A stretch of 64,000 bases of DNA from Sinorhizobium fredii USDA 257 (GCF_000265205.3 NC_018000.1:2108001-2172000), one strand, 5' to 3'. Positions 35,864 through 44,609 are shown, counted from the first letter of the stretch. Made by a program: numbers and translations. The notes: generated by a model from the sequence alone, not told the origin.

Positions 35864-36798
35864 CACAGGCCGAGCGCCGCCTTTACCGCGCTGAGACCCG
35901 ATTGACCGTCGAAAGTCGACACCCCGGCCAGCCAGGTTTCCAGCCGCTTCGGCTCGTCCTTTATGGATTTCAGAGCGGCTTCTTCCGGTTCCATTCCATC
36001 GTTCATGATGTAGGACATGCCGCGATTCTCGTAGTCGATATCGAAAACGAGATTGTTCAAGAGCTTCGCGACATTGGGGCACTCCTGCAGGTAGCCCTTG
36101 CGCACTTGGGTGGAGACCGTTGCCGCACCGAAGTTCGGGCCATAGAACTTGTCGCCGCCAGTCAGATACTTCATGTCGAAGACGGTGTTCATCGGATGGG
36201 GCGCCCAACCCTGGAAAACGATGAACGACTTGTCGCGTGTCCGGCGGGTCACTTCCGAGAGCATGCCTTGCTCGCTCGACTCCACCACCTCCCATTCCTC
36301 GAGGCCGAGGGCCGGGTCCTTGATCGCATCGAGCATCAATTGGTTCGAACCCGGCTCGATGGAGAGCTTCCGTTCGAATTTGTCGGCAAATTTCTGCAGG
36401 TCGGAAAAGTCCCTGACGCCAGCCTCCCAGGCGTAAGTGGGAACGGCGAAGGTGTATTTGGCTCCCTCGAGATTGGTCCGAACCGTCTCGACCGAGTCAT
36501 CCTCTTTGTACGGCTTGTAGTAGGCCACCATGGCAGGGTCCCAGTAGCCAAGGAAGACGTCGAGGTCCTTGCTCTTCAAGCTCGTGTAGATGACGTCGAT
36601 ACCGAGAAGCTGGCTCTTCGCCTCGTATCCCAGCGCCTTCAGCAAGGTCAGACCGACCCCGGTGGTGAAGGCAAGATCATTCCACCCCGGCTCAGCCAAC
36701 CGCACAGTTTTGCAGCTTTCCGGCTCTCCCGCGAACGCGGGACCAGCAATGGCAATGAGGGCAAGCGCCGAAGCCCCGGCTTTCAGAGATCGCTTCAT
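35863..36798 (-). CDS. ChoX-like quaternary-amine ABC binding protein
   Basis: A 311-residue periplasmic protein: signal peptide ending AFAGEPES, then the OpuAC/ChoX fold. Aromatic residues at the positions used by choline/betaine boxes are visible: Trp39 (EPGWND), Trp86 (GYWDP), Tyr122/Trp124 (TYAWE), Trp198 (FQGWAPH). The family binds choline, acetylcholine or glycine betaine by cation-pi contacts. No permease or ATPase gene is in the window, so this is an orphan subunit that may dock to a ChoVW-type transporter elsewhere. Divergent from a BetI-like TetR; a palindrome lies between. Confidence 0.88.
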   Translation of the reverse strand: MKRSLKAGASALALIAIAGPAFAGEPESCKTVRLAEPGWNDLAFTTGVGLTLLKALGYEAKSQLLGIDVIYTSLKSKDLDVFLGYWDPAMVAYYKPYKEDDSVETVRTNLEGAKYTFAVPTYAWEAGVRDFSDLQKFADKFERKLSIEPGSNQLMLDAIKDPALGLEEWEVVESSEQGMLSEVTRRTRDKSFIVFQGWAPHPMNTVFDMKYLTGGDKFYGPNFGAATVSTQVRKGYLQECPNVAKLLNNLVFDIDYENRGMSYIMNDGMEPEEAALKSIKDEPKRLETWLAGVSTFDGQSGLSAVKAALGL

Positions 36799-36827
36799 TC
36801 GTATTCCCCTTTATCCGCTTGGTCATT

Positions 36828-36866
36828 TTATTGTCCCGTGGGTCAATTATTGATCTTTCCGGAAAG
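36828..36866. promoter_or_regulatory. Candidate BetI-type operators
   Basis: TTATTGTCCC (36828-36837) faces GGGTCAATTA (36840-36849) around a 2-bp centre with 8 of 10 arm positions paired. A perfect 12-bp palindrome CTTTCCGGAAAG follows at 36855-36866. Both are between the binding-protein gene (start 36798) and the BetI-like gene (start 36901). The position and dyad shape fit TetR-type repression of both directions. Confidence 0.55.
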
Positions 36867-36900
36867 TTTGTCAAATGTGGGTGAAACCGAGGGCGTGCAA

Positions 36901-37509
36901 ATGAGACTGACCAGGATCAGCGATATCCGGAAACGGGAACTCAGGCGGGCGGCATTCGAGGTCCTTCAGCGCGAAGGCATGGTGGGGGCAACGCTGGAGA
37001 AAGTCGCCGCTCAAGCAGGCGCATCGAAGGGCATCGTCCTGCACTACTTCGCCAACAAGCAGGAGTTGTTCGAGCATGCGATGCGCGAGGCGAATGCGGC
37101 GCTGAAGGATGCCGTGGTGGCGCGCTTGAACCGGGCCACCACCCCGTTACAGCGACTGGAAGCGATCATTGAAGGCAACTTCGAGGACCGCTTCTTCCAG
37201 CCGTCCATCTGCCATGCTTGGCTATCGCTCTGCGCCGAGGTGCCGCGGGAACCGCAGCTAGCGCGCATCCAAAAAGTAATTCATGCGCGGATGCGATCAA
37301 ATCTCATGTCGGCACTGGTCCACCTTCTGCCAGAGGACCAATGCGAGGCTGCCGTTCTAGGCATCACCGCACTGATTGACGGGCTGTGGCTGCGCCTCGG
37401 TCTGCAGTCGGAGGGTCTGACGCGTGAAGATGCGCTTCGCCAGATGCGCGACTACCTCTCTCATCGACTGCCCTCCGCCCGCGTACAAGCATCGGTCGCC
37501 GACCTCTAA
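36901..37509 (+). CDS. BetI-like TetR-family regulator
   Basis: A 202-residue regulator: helix-turn-helix ATLEKVAAQAGASKGIVLHYF and C-terminal segment FFQPSICHAWLSLCAEVPRE followed by LPEDQCEAAVLGITALIDGLWLRLGL, the layout of choline-responsive BetI repressors. I chose the ATG at 36901, with GAGGG 8 bases before it; the open frame upstream overlaps the divergent gene. It probably senses choline or a related quaternary amine and represses the binding-protein/hydrolase genes and perhaps the rightward catabolic genes. Confidence 0.85.
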   Translation: MRLTRISDIRKRELRRAAFEVLQREGMVGATLEKVAAQAGASKGIVLHYFANKQELFEHAMREANAALKDAVVARLNRATTPLQRLEAIIEGNFEDRFFQPSICHAWLSLCAEVPREPQLARIQKVIHARMRSNLMSALVHLLPEDQCEAAVLGITALIDGLWLRLGLQSEGLTREDALRQMRDYLSHRLPSARVQASVADL

Positions 37510-37784
37510 GCCTGTACGAGAAGGCGGAAGGTTCAGGGTCGTCTGCGACTCTTGTGCAGCGCCGCTCACGTGAAAAATCGACCCTGCGCGGCCATTCACC
37601 GATACCGACGGGAATGTGCAGTGCTGGTCCAAAAAGCGGACAATGAGGCAATGAGGCAGCGGGTGGATGCACGCTTCCCGGAGAGTGCCACCGTCGATGA
37701 AGCTCCGCTGCTGGCGTTGTTGATCAGGAAGTTAATTGGCCCGAAGGCCTGCTCTGGACCGCTGAAAACGGGCAAACCGCTGGC

Positions 37785-38489
37785 CTACCTTTGCGCATTT
37801 TCCTGAACGCGGGAGCGCACATCCAGTGCGGAGGACATGTGCAGCACGCCGAGTTCAGGGCTAGTAAGTACTGGCACCGATATCTCGCCTATTTCGTTCA
37901 GGGCATTTGCCATTGATGCTTGAGCAAGAACAACCACGTCGACGCTGTCCACGAGCGAAGCAAGGCCTTCACGTACCATCGCATCATGCGCCGCCCTGTC
38001 CCCGTTTCGCAATTTATCGAAGGCTCCCTCACAAAGACGGGTGGTGACGGAAACGCTACGATCCATTCTTTGCGCATGGCGTTCAATCAACCGGGTTGTA
38101 GGCTCCATTGTTGTAGCCAGGGTCGCAAGGACGCCAATTCGGTTCCCGCGGTTGATCGCCTCGATCGCCATCCCGTCATCGATACGGAAGAGGGGGACGG
38201 GGCAGAGTGGCATTGCCGCATCCACTGCAGGGCCGAGCGAGGAACAGGTGACGAGGACCGCCGAAGCCCCCGCATCCACCGCCGACCAGATGTGAGTCGC
38301 AAGCCGCCGCATGGTCTGACGTGACAGCGTGCCTTCGCGGATCGTGTTCCCCAGCAGGCTCTCATCCAACATGTTGAACGGCCGCCAACCGGGCAGATGG
38401 CGGCCGACGAGATCGTTGAACGCGGGGATGATCCCGGGGACCGTATGGATCATGGCAAGCGCGGGGGACTCGTGAGTGCCTGTAGTCAT
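37785..38489 (-). CDS. Asp/Glu/hydantoin racemase family protein
   Basis: A 234-residue protein with the racemase fold: VPGIIPAFNDLV at the start, first catalytic cysteine region LVTCSSLGPAVDAA, and RIGVLATLATTMEPT. In classical members a second cysteine lies in a -(A/G)C(A/T)G- loop; here the equivalent segment is VVVLAQASMANAL with no cysteine. The protein may therefore be a one-cysteine isomerase or decarboxylase-like member rather than a racemase. It lies between BetI-like and flavoenzyme genes, on the opposite strand. Confidence 0.85.
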   Translation of the reverse strand: MTTGTHESPALAMIHTVPGIIPAFNDLVGRHLPGWRPFNMLDESLLGNTIREGTLSRQTMRRLATHIWSAVDAGASAVLVTCSSLGPAVDAAMPLCPVPLFRIDDGMAIEAINRGNRIGVLATLATTMEPTTRLIERHAQRMDRSVSVTTRLCEGAFDKLRNGDRAAHDAMVREGLASLVDSVDVVVLAQASMANALNEIGEISVPVLTSPELGVLHMSSALDVRSRVQENAQR

Positions 38490-38895
38490 GGCTTAAATCT
38501 CTGTTTTCGATTGTGCACGCTCTTCAATTCGAACCTGTGGCAGCAGCGGTGCCGTGAACCCGATCGCGGCATCTGTCGTGCTCGACCGGAAGCCGATTCA
38601 ACAACCATTACTGTCGTCAGACGATGCTCTGTAGCTTACCCGTGCGAAGGCCGCAGATTTGGCCGTCGCGCCGCCGGAAACGGAACTTTCGGCCGTCCCT
38701 CTGTCTCCAGTCGATGCATGCTGCTCGCTTTCCTCCGGTAGCCTCCTATGAGCTCAATTCGAGGACGCGCGACGACAAGCTTTGAGAGAGTCTTCCCCTG
38801 CCCGGCGGGAATTTCATCGGCGAGGGAGTGCGCTGTCAGAGGGGCGGAAAATAGCGCCGTACAGATCAGCCGCCAATAATGCCAGGTCAGCCCCC
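38490..38895. other. Divergent promoter region, no supported gene
   Basis: About 400 bases between the racemase-family gene (reverse) and the first DAO gene (forward); it should hold both promoters. Open frames here have no motif or ribosome binding site. No strong palindrome was found by eye. Confidence 0.4.
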
Positions 38896-40218
38896 ATGTC
38901 TCCAAATGTCAAACGCATACACAGCGATCAAGAGCTTCCTGCCAAGGCGGATGTCGTCGTCATCGGCGGCGGCATTATTGGTGCAACGGCAGCTTTCTTT
39001 CTCGCGGAGCGGGGACTGTCCGTCGCCCTGGTCGAAAAAGGCCATGTCGGCTGCGAGCAGTCGAGCCGCAACTGGGGTTGGTGCCGCCAACAGAACCGGG
39101 ATGAGCGCGAGCTGCCGCTTTCGGGTGTCGCCCTACGGCTATGGGGTGAGTTTGAATCCAAAATCGGAGAGGACGTCGGCTTCCGTCGCTGCGGTCTGCT
39201 TTACGCTACCGATAATCCCCGACAGCTTGCGGAGTGGGAAGCATGGCGTGATACGGCCCGGCAGTTCAACGTCAATACGAAGATGCTGAGCGCCAAGGAA
39301 GCGGCTGCCACGATTCCGGCGAACGGCCGCCGATGGCTGGGCGGAGTGCATTCGATCGATGACGGCAAGGCCGAACCCGCCATTGCCGCGCCGACGATCG
39401 CGAACGGCGCTCGCAAATTTGGGGCGACAATCCACCAGGAGTGCGCTGCCCGAGGCCTCGACCTGGTCAATGAAGCGGTGGCCGGGGTGATCACCGAAAA
39501 GGGGGCCATCCGGACACAAGCCGTTCTCTGCGCCGGCGGTGCCTGGACGTCGATGTTTTGTCGCCAGCACGGAGTTCTGTTTCCGCAGGCGAGCGTGCGC
39601 CAGACGGCGCTGCGTACGCGGCCCACAGCGAATCTGGGCGAGGCGATCTATACGCCGGAGTGCGCGTTGACCCGCCGGTTAGATGGCAGCTACACCCTTG
39701 CGATCAGCGGCAGGGCGATGCTCGATATCACCCCACAAGGCATTCGCTACGCCCGCTGGTTCATGCCGATGTTCATGAAGCGTCTGAAAGCAGTGCAGTT
39801 CGGCATCGGCAAATCCTTCCTCCAAGGTCCGGAGGCATTCGGAAGCTTGAACAAGAGCAAACGGACGGCCTTCGAGCGGATGCGCGTTCTCGACCCGCCG
39901 CCGAGCCGCCGCACCATCGCGGCTATCTTGAAACGGGTCACGGAGCAGTTTCCTACGTTGGCGGGGGTCGAAGTCGCCGACAGCTGGGGGGCCTACGTGG
40001 ATTTCACGCCGGACGCGGTGCCGGTCATCTCGCCGGCCGACGGTGTGAAGGGGCTTTACCTGGCCGCGGGCGCCTCCGGCCACGGCTTCGGCCTAGGCCC
40101 CGGCATCGGCCGCCTGGCGTCCGACCTGGTTGCCAATGACACACCCTGTGTCGACCCCACCCCCTTCCGGCTGTCGCGCCTCCTTGATGGTTCGAAGGTC
40201 AAGGTCGGCGCAATCTGA
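38896..40218 (+). CDS. FAD-dependent oxidoreductase (DAO family)
   Basis: A 440-residue D-amino-acid-oxidase/glycine-oxidase fold: FAD-binding VVVIGGGIIGATAAFFLAER near the N-terminus, SSRNWGWCRQQ after it, and C-terminal GLYLAAGASGHGFGLGPGIG closing the FAD site. The start at 38896 (MSPNVKRIHSDQ) is preferred because the upstream extension is basic and unrelated. It oxidises an amine or N-methyl amino acid. First gene of a rightward run of oxidoreductases; it is followed by a second DAO gene 39 bp on. No FAD-covalent histidine motif could be assigned. Confidence 0.9.
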   Translation: MSPNVKRIHSDQELPAKADVVVIGGGIIGATAAFFLAERGLSVALVEKGHVGCEQSSRNWGWCRQQNRDERELPLSGVALRLWGEFESKIGEDVGFRRCGLLYATDNPRQLAEWEAWRDTARQFNVNTKMLSAKEAAATIPANGRRWLGGVHSIDDGKAEPAIAAPTIANGARKFGATIHQECAARGLDLVNEAVAGVITEKGAIRTQAVLCAGGAWTSMFCRQHGVLFPQASVRQTALRTRPTANLGEAIYTPECALTRRLDGSYTLAISGRAMLDITPQGIRYARWFMPMFMKRLKAVQFGIGKSFLQGPEAFGSLNKSKRTAFERMRVLDPPPSRRTIAAILKRVTEQFPTLAGVEVADSWGAYVDFTPDAVPVISPADGVKGLYLAAGASGHGFGLGPGIGRLASDLVANDTPCVDPTPFRLSRLLDGSKVKVGAI

Positions 40219-40257
40219 TCGTGTGGCCCGATCCGGAGAAGGCCGTGGGGATACGGA

Positions 40258-41385
40258 ATGGATTACGACGTAATCGTCATCGGCGGCGGGCTGGTAGGGG
40301 TATCGATAGCCTGGGGGCTGGCGAGATGCGGACAAAAGGTTGCGATCCTCGACGAAGGCGATCTGGCAAACAGGGCCGCCCGGGCGAATTTCGGTCTCGT
40401 ATGGAGCTCAAGCAAGGGCCTCGGCAACGCCGCCTATTCGCGGTGGTCGCGAACCTCGACGGCGAACTGGCACCGGCTGGCAGCCGAACTCAAGGCCGAA
40501 ACCGGTATCGACACCGGCTTTGTCCAGTCGGGCGGCTTCTCAATCCGGCTCACGCCAATGGAGCTCCAACGCGGGATCGCATCGATGGCGAGGCTCGCCG
40601 GCCAACCAGGAATGGGCGCGGAAGGAACGCCGCCGCTCGAATATGAGGTACTCGATCAGGCGGAGACGCGCCGCCGCTTGCCCCTCGTCGGCGAGACAGT
40701 GGCAGGCGCGATTTTCAGCCCGCTCGATGGACATGCAAACCCGCTGCGGCTGTTCGCTGCCTTTCATAAGGCGCTGCCGCAGCGTGGCGTTCATTATTTT
40801 CCGCATCGGAAGACGACTGCGATCCGCCATCGCGCCGGCGGCTTCGAAGTGGCTGGAGAAGGCTGGAGGCTCGACGCCGGCAAGATCGTGCTTGCCGCCG
40901 GCATTGGCAATACAGCGCTCGCCCCGATGGTTGGGCTGAGCGTTCCGCTCACCCCGAGCCGCGGCCAGATCATCGTCACCGAGCGGCTGAAACCGTTCCT
41001 CAGCCATGCCACCGGCTATCTGCGGCAGACGGACGAGGGCTCTGTGCTGATCGGCGAGAGCAAGGAGGCGACGATCGATCATCAGCGGCCGCGAGGGCCG
41101 ATCACCGCAGTTCTGGCCGAACGCGCGCTACGCACCTTCCCGCTGCTCAGGGACGCCAGGGCGGTGCGGATCTGGGCGGCGTTCCGTGTGGTGACGCCCG
41201 ACGGCTACCCCATTTACGAGCAATCGGAGCGGTTTCCAGGCGCCTTCGCAGTCGCCTGCCATTCCGGCGTGACGCTGGCGGCGAACCATGCGCTGGTCCT
41301 GCCGCGGCAAATTTCGGCCGGGGCGCTTTCTGCGGATCTTTCCGTATTTCATTCCCGGAGGTTCCATGTTCCGGCGGCTGTCTGA
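40258..41385 (+). CDS. FAD-dependent oxidoreductase (DAO family, HcnC/OoxB-like)
   Basis: A 375-residue DAO protein: VIVIGGGLVGVSIAWGLARC at the N-terminus, ARANFGLVWSSSKG, and C-terminal HSGVTLAANHALVLPR. It overlaps the [2Fe-2S] gene by 20 bp, and the following genes complete an HcnABC/opine-oxidase set, so it is probably the catalytic beta subunit of a membrane-associated heterotrimer. The upstream DAO gene is a different paralogue, not a duplicate. Substrate could be an opine, proline derivative or sarcosine-like amine. Confidence 0.9.
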   Translation: MDYDVIVIGGGLVGVSIAWGLARCGQKVAILDEGDLANRAARANFGLVWSSSKGLGNAAYSRWSRTSTANWHRLAAELKAETGIDTGFVQSGGFSIRLTPMELQRGIASMARLAGQPGMGAEGTPPLEYEVLDQAETRRRLPLVGETVAGAIFSPLDGHANPLRLFAAFHKALPQRGVHYFPHRKTTAIRHRAGGFEVAGEGWRLDAGKIVLAAGIGNTALAPMVGLSVPLTPSRGQIIVTERLKPFLSHATGYLRQTDEGSVLIGESKEATIDHQRPRGPITAVLAERALRTFPLLRDARAVRIWAAFRVVTPDGYPIYEQSERFPGAFAVACHSGVTLAANHALVLPRQISAGALSADLSVFHSRRFHVPAAV

Positions 41386-41668
41386 CCGAAAAGAGAGTTC
41401 GGTCTCATTCACATTCAACGGCGTGCCGACCATGGCCCGCCAGGGCGACAGCGTCGCCGCTGCCCTGTTGGCCGCGGGACATTGCAGCACGCGGCGCACC
41501 CCGGTGTCCGGCGCCGCCCGCGGTCCTTACTGCATGATGGGTGTGTGCTTCGAATGCCTGGTCAAGATCGATGGCCAGCCGAACCGGCAGGCTTGCATGA
41601 CCACCGTCGTGGAGGGCATGCGGGTCGAAACACAGGATGGCGCCGCCATGCCGGGGCAGGAAGAATGA
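41366..41668 (+). CDS. (2Fe-2S)-binding subunit (HcnA/SoxA-N-like)
   Basis: A 100-residue protein with a plant-type ferredoxin-like core: Cys56, Cys61, Cys64 and Cys77 in RGPYCMMGVCFECLVKIDG and NRQACMTT. The start at 41366 has GGAGG upstream. Members of this family (PF13510-type) form the small subunit of hydrogen cyanide synthase, opine oxidases and hydroxyproline dehydrogenases, passing electrons between flavins. It is coupled to both neighbours: 20-bp overlap with the DAO gene and ATGA overlap with the next gene. Confidence 0.92.
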   Translation: MFRRLSDRKESSVSFTFNGVPTMARQGDSVAAALLAAGHCSTRRTPVSGAARGPYCMMGVCFECLVKIDGQPNRQACMTTVVEGMRVETQDGAAMPGQEE

Positions 41669-43185
41669 TAAAAAACCTTCAATCTGCCGCTGATGTCGCG
41701 CCTGCCTATGACCTCGTCGTCGTTGGCGCCGGGCCCGCCGGCCTCTCGGCAGCGATCGAAGCCTCGACCCATGGCCTCGCCGTGTTGCTGGCCGACGAAA
41801 ACGAAGCGCCTGGCGGCCAGATCTATCGCGCGGTCGAGCGCGCTTCGGACGCCGATCTCGCGCGCATGGGGCCGGACTACGCTGTCGGTCGGATGCTCAT
41901 CGAGCGCTTCCGGCGCGCGGACCTGAGCTATGCCCGCCGGGCGACGGTGTGGAGCGTCGGACCCGCTGACGAGGAAACCGGCGATGGCGCCCATGCGCTC
42001 GAGGTCGGGATCTCGCTCGGCGGCATCGCTCGGCCGGTCGCCGCCCATCGCGTCATTCTCGCAACCGGCGCGCTCGAGCGTCCGTTCCCGTTCCCGGGGT
42101 GGACCATGCCCGGCGTCATGGCGGCAGGCGCGGCGCAGATCTTGATGAAGTCGTCGGGCCTGGTGCCCTCCAGACGGACCATCCTCGCCGGGACCGGGCC
42201 GCTTTTGTACTTGCTGGCGAGCCAACTCCTGCGGGCAGGCGTGTCCGTGACAGCGGTCGTCGATACCACGCCGGTCGGGAACTGGCGCTCGGCCCTGCCT
42301 TATCTGCTTGGTTTTGCCGCGTCGCCCTATGCCCTTAAGGGCTTGAAGCTCCTCTTGGACGTTCACCGTCGAACCCGCGTCATTCGCGGGGTGACCGCGC
42401 TCGAGGCGGTCGGTTCCGGACAATTCAGCGCCTTGCGGGTCCATCGCGGCAACAAGTCCCTGCACATCGAAGGCGACCTGCTCCTTCTGCACCAGGGGAT
42501 CGCGCCGAACCTCAATCTCACGCTCGCAGCCGGGTGCGACTACATCTGGGACGAGCGCCTGGCGGCCTTCCGCCCGGCCGTCGACGGTCGCGGCGCGAGT
42601 TCCGTCCCGGGGGTCTCGATCGCCGGTGATGCGGCGGGAATTGTCGGGGCGGTCGCCTCCGCTCACCAAGGAGAGCTCGCGGGCCTGTCTGCGGCGCTCG
42701 ACCTAAATCGCCTTGGCCAGGCTGCCTACGAACAGCGCCGGGACCAATATGCGCAAAAGCTCGCGCGAGCCCTGAGGGGCAGGACTTTCATCGAACATCG
42801 GTTCCGACCCGGCAAAAGGTTTCGGGTACCCGAGGACGACGGCACCATCGTCTGCCGCTGCGAGGAAATTACAGCCGGCAAGCTGCGTGAAGTCGCGGCG
42901 CTCGGCGTGCCGGGCCCTAACCAGATGAAGGCGTTCACCCGATGCGGAATGGGACCCTGTCAGGGCCGGCTGTGCGGTCCGACCGCGGTTGAACTGCTGT
43001 CGCAATGCCGTGGCGTTGCGCCCGGCGACGTCGGTTACTATCGGCTACGCCCACCCATCAAACCGCTGACGCTGGGCGAGCTCGCCGCTTTGCCGCACAC
43101 GGAGGCAGCCATCATCGCTGTCGCCGGATTCGTGGAACGCGCCCCAGATGGGGCGCAGGACGCCATAGAGGGGAGCCAGCAATGA
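41665..43185 (+). CDS. FAD/NAD-binding oxidoreductase with BFD-like [2Fe-2S] domain (HcnB/OoxA-like)
   Basis: A 506-residue alpha subunit: N-terminal FAD site VVVGAGPAGLSAAIEAS, PGGQIYR, a second dinucleotide motif ILAGTGPLLYLLASQLL, and a C-terminal BFD-like cluster with Cys397, Cys399, Cys427 and Cys432 (VCRCEE and TRCGMGPCQGRLCG). This is the architecture of HcnB and opine-oxidase A subunits. Start codon ATG at 41665 overlaps the ferredoxin-like gene's stop (ATGA). It probably relays electrons from the DAO subunit to the respiratory chain rather than making HCN, since the neighbours are catabolic. Confidence 0.92.
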   Translation: MIKNLQSAADVAPAYDLVVVGAGPAGLSAAIEASTHGLAVLLADENEAPGGQIYRAVERASDADLARMGPDYAVGRMLIERFRRADLSYARRATVWSVGPADEETGDGAHALEVGISLGGIARPVAAHRVILATGALERPFPFPGWTMPGVMAAGAAQILMKSSGLVPSRRTILAGTGPLLYLLASQLLRAGVSVTAVVDTTPVGNWRSALPYLLGFAASPYALKGLKLLLDVHRRTRVIRGVTALEAVGSGQFSALRVHRGNKSLHIEGDLLLLHQGIAPNLNLTLAAGCDYIWDERLAAFRPAVDGRGASSVPGVSIAGDAAGIVGAVASAHQGELAGLSAALDLNRLGQAAYEQRRDQYAQKLARALRGRTFIEHRFRPGKRFRVPEDDGTIVCRCEEITAGKLREVAALGVPGPNQMKAFTRCGMGPCQGRLCGPTAVELLSQCRGVAPGDVGYYRLRPPIKPLTLGELAALPHTEAAIIAVAGFVERAPDGAQDAIEGSQQ

Positions 43186-44609
43186 GACAGGCCCGCAAGT
43201 TCTATATCGACGGTGAATGGGTCGAGCCGTCCGTGTCGAGGACGCTTGAGATCATCGATCCCTCGACGGAGCAGCCGATGGGTACGATCGCACTCGGCAG
43301 TGCCGCCGACGCGGAAAAGGCGGTCGCGGCGGCGCGGCGGGCCTTTGCCTCCTATTCGCAGACGTCCAGGCAAGAGCGCGTCGAACTGCTGAAGCGCATT
43401 GTAACGATCCTGAACCGCCGCAATGACGAGCTCGGCGACACCATCTCGCGGGAAATGGGCGCGCCGCTCGCCATGGCCCGGGCCGAGCAGGCCGGCATCG
43501 GCGCTATCCATTTCGAGCAGGCGATCAAGGCCGTCGAGACCTTTGCCCTCGACTACATGCAGGGGACCACGCGCATCGTGCACGAGCCGGTCGGGGTCGT
43601 CGCGATGATCACGCCGTGGAACTGGCCGATCAACCAGATCGCCTGCAAGGTCGCCCCGGCGCTCGCCACGGGATGCACCATGGTGCTGAAGCCTTCGGAG
43701 ATCGCTCCCTTCAACGCCGTGATCTTCGCCGAGATCATGGATGAAGCTGGTGTACCGAAGGGAGTCTTCAACCTCGTCCAGGGCGACGGCCCGACGGTTG
43801 GCACGATGCTCGCCAGCCATCCGGATGTCGACATGGTGTCCTTCACCGGGTCGACCCGTGCCGGCATTGCCGTGGCGCAGGCCGCGGCACCGACGGTCAA
43901 GCGGGTGCATCAGGAGCTCGGCGGCAAGTCGCCGAACATCATCCTGCGTAGCGCCGACTTCCCAGCCGCGGTCGCCGCCGGCGTACGCCGTTGCTTCGGC
44001 AATTCCGGGCAGACCTGTACTGCGCCAACACGGATGCTCGTGCCTGCGGAGCGAGTGGACGAGGCAAGCTCGATCGCCGCGAGGGAAGCGGCTGCGCTCG
44101 TTGTCGGTCCCCCCTCGGATCCGCGCACCGACCTCGGACCGGTCGCAAGCGCCGCCCAGTTCGACAAGATCCAGGCGCTGATCGAACGCGGCATCGCGGA
44201 AGGAGCGGAGCTCGTGGCCGGCGGTCCTGGCCGCCCGTCGCATCTCAATGCAGGCTATTACGCACGCCCGACCGTGTTTGCCCGCGTCACCAATCAGATG
44301 ACGATTGCGCGGGAGGAAATCTTCGGCCCGGTGCTGTCGATCATCGGCTATGACAGCGAAGAGGAAGCAATCACGATCGCCAACGATACGCCCTACGGTC
44401 TGGCAGCCTACATTCAGGGCGATCCGAAAGAAGCGCGGGCGCTCGCAGGCAGGCTGCGCACCGGCACTGTTCGCCTCAACAACTCCGCGTGGGATGGCGC
44501 CGCTCCATTCGGCGGCTACAAGCAATCCGGCAACGGTCGGGAATACGGGAAGTTCGGACTGCACGAGTTTACCGAGATCAAGGGCATCGTCGGCTTCTCG
44601 AGCGAGTGA
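43182..44609 (+). CDS. NAD(P)-dependent aldehyde dehydrogenase
   Basis: A 475-residue ALDH: catalytic Cys279 (GNSGQTCTAP), general base Glu245 (VHQELGGKS), cofactor clamp FTGSTRAG, and NPF-like EEIFGPVL. It overlaps the preceding gene by 4 bp. It would convert the aldehyde released by the flavoenzymes to an acid, for example a betaine aldehyde or semialdehyde product. Similarity class is the broad BetB/GabD superfamily; the exact aldehyde is not readable. Last gene before the IS1182 element, which lies 144 bp downstream. Confidence 0.93.
   Translation: MRQARKFYIDGEWVEPSVSRTLEIIDPSTEQPMGTIALGSAADAEKAVAAARRAFASYSQTSRQERVELLKRIVTILNRRNDELGDTISREMGAPLAMARAEQAGIGAIHFEQAIKAVETFALDYMQGTTRIVHEPVGVVAMITPWNWPINQIACKVAPALATGCTMVLKPSEIAPFNAVIFAEIMDEAGVPKGVFNLVQGDGPTVGTMLASHPDVDMVSFTGSTRAGIAVAQAAAPTVKRVHQELGGKSPNIILRSADFPAAVAAGVRRCFGNSGQTCTAPTRMLVPAERVDEASSIAAREAAALVVGPPSDPRTDLGPVASAAQFDKIQALIERGIAEGAELVAGGPGRPSHLNAGYYARPTVFARVTNQMTIAREEIFGPVLSIIGYDSEEEAITIANDTPYGLAAYIQGDPKEARALAGRLRTGTVRLNNSAWDGAAPFGGYKQSGNGREYGKFGLHEFTEIKGIVGFSSE

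Noticed and set aside
35863..36295. Long N-terminal extension of the hydrolase frame
   Set aside because: The extra region is out-of-frame shadow of the ChoX-like gene; the true start is the coupled ATG at 35863.
41366..43185. Hydrogen cyanide synthase (hcnABC) as the function of the trio
   Set aside because: The architecture matches HcnABC, but the same fold is used by opine and hydroxyproline oxidases, and the neighbours (binding protein, hydrolase, aldehyde dehydrogenase) are catabolic. No evidence favours cyanide production.
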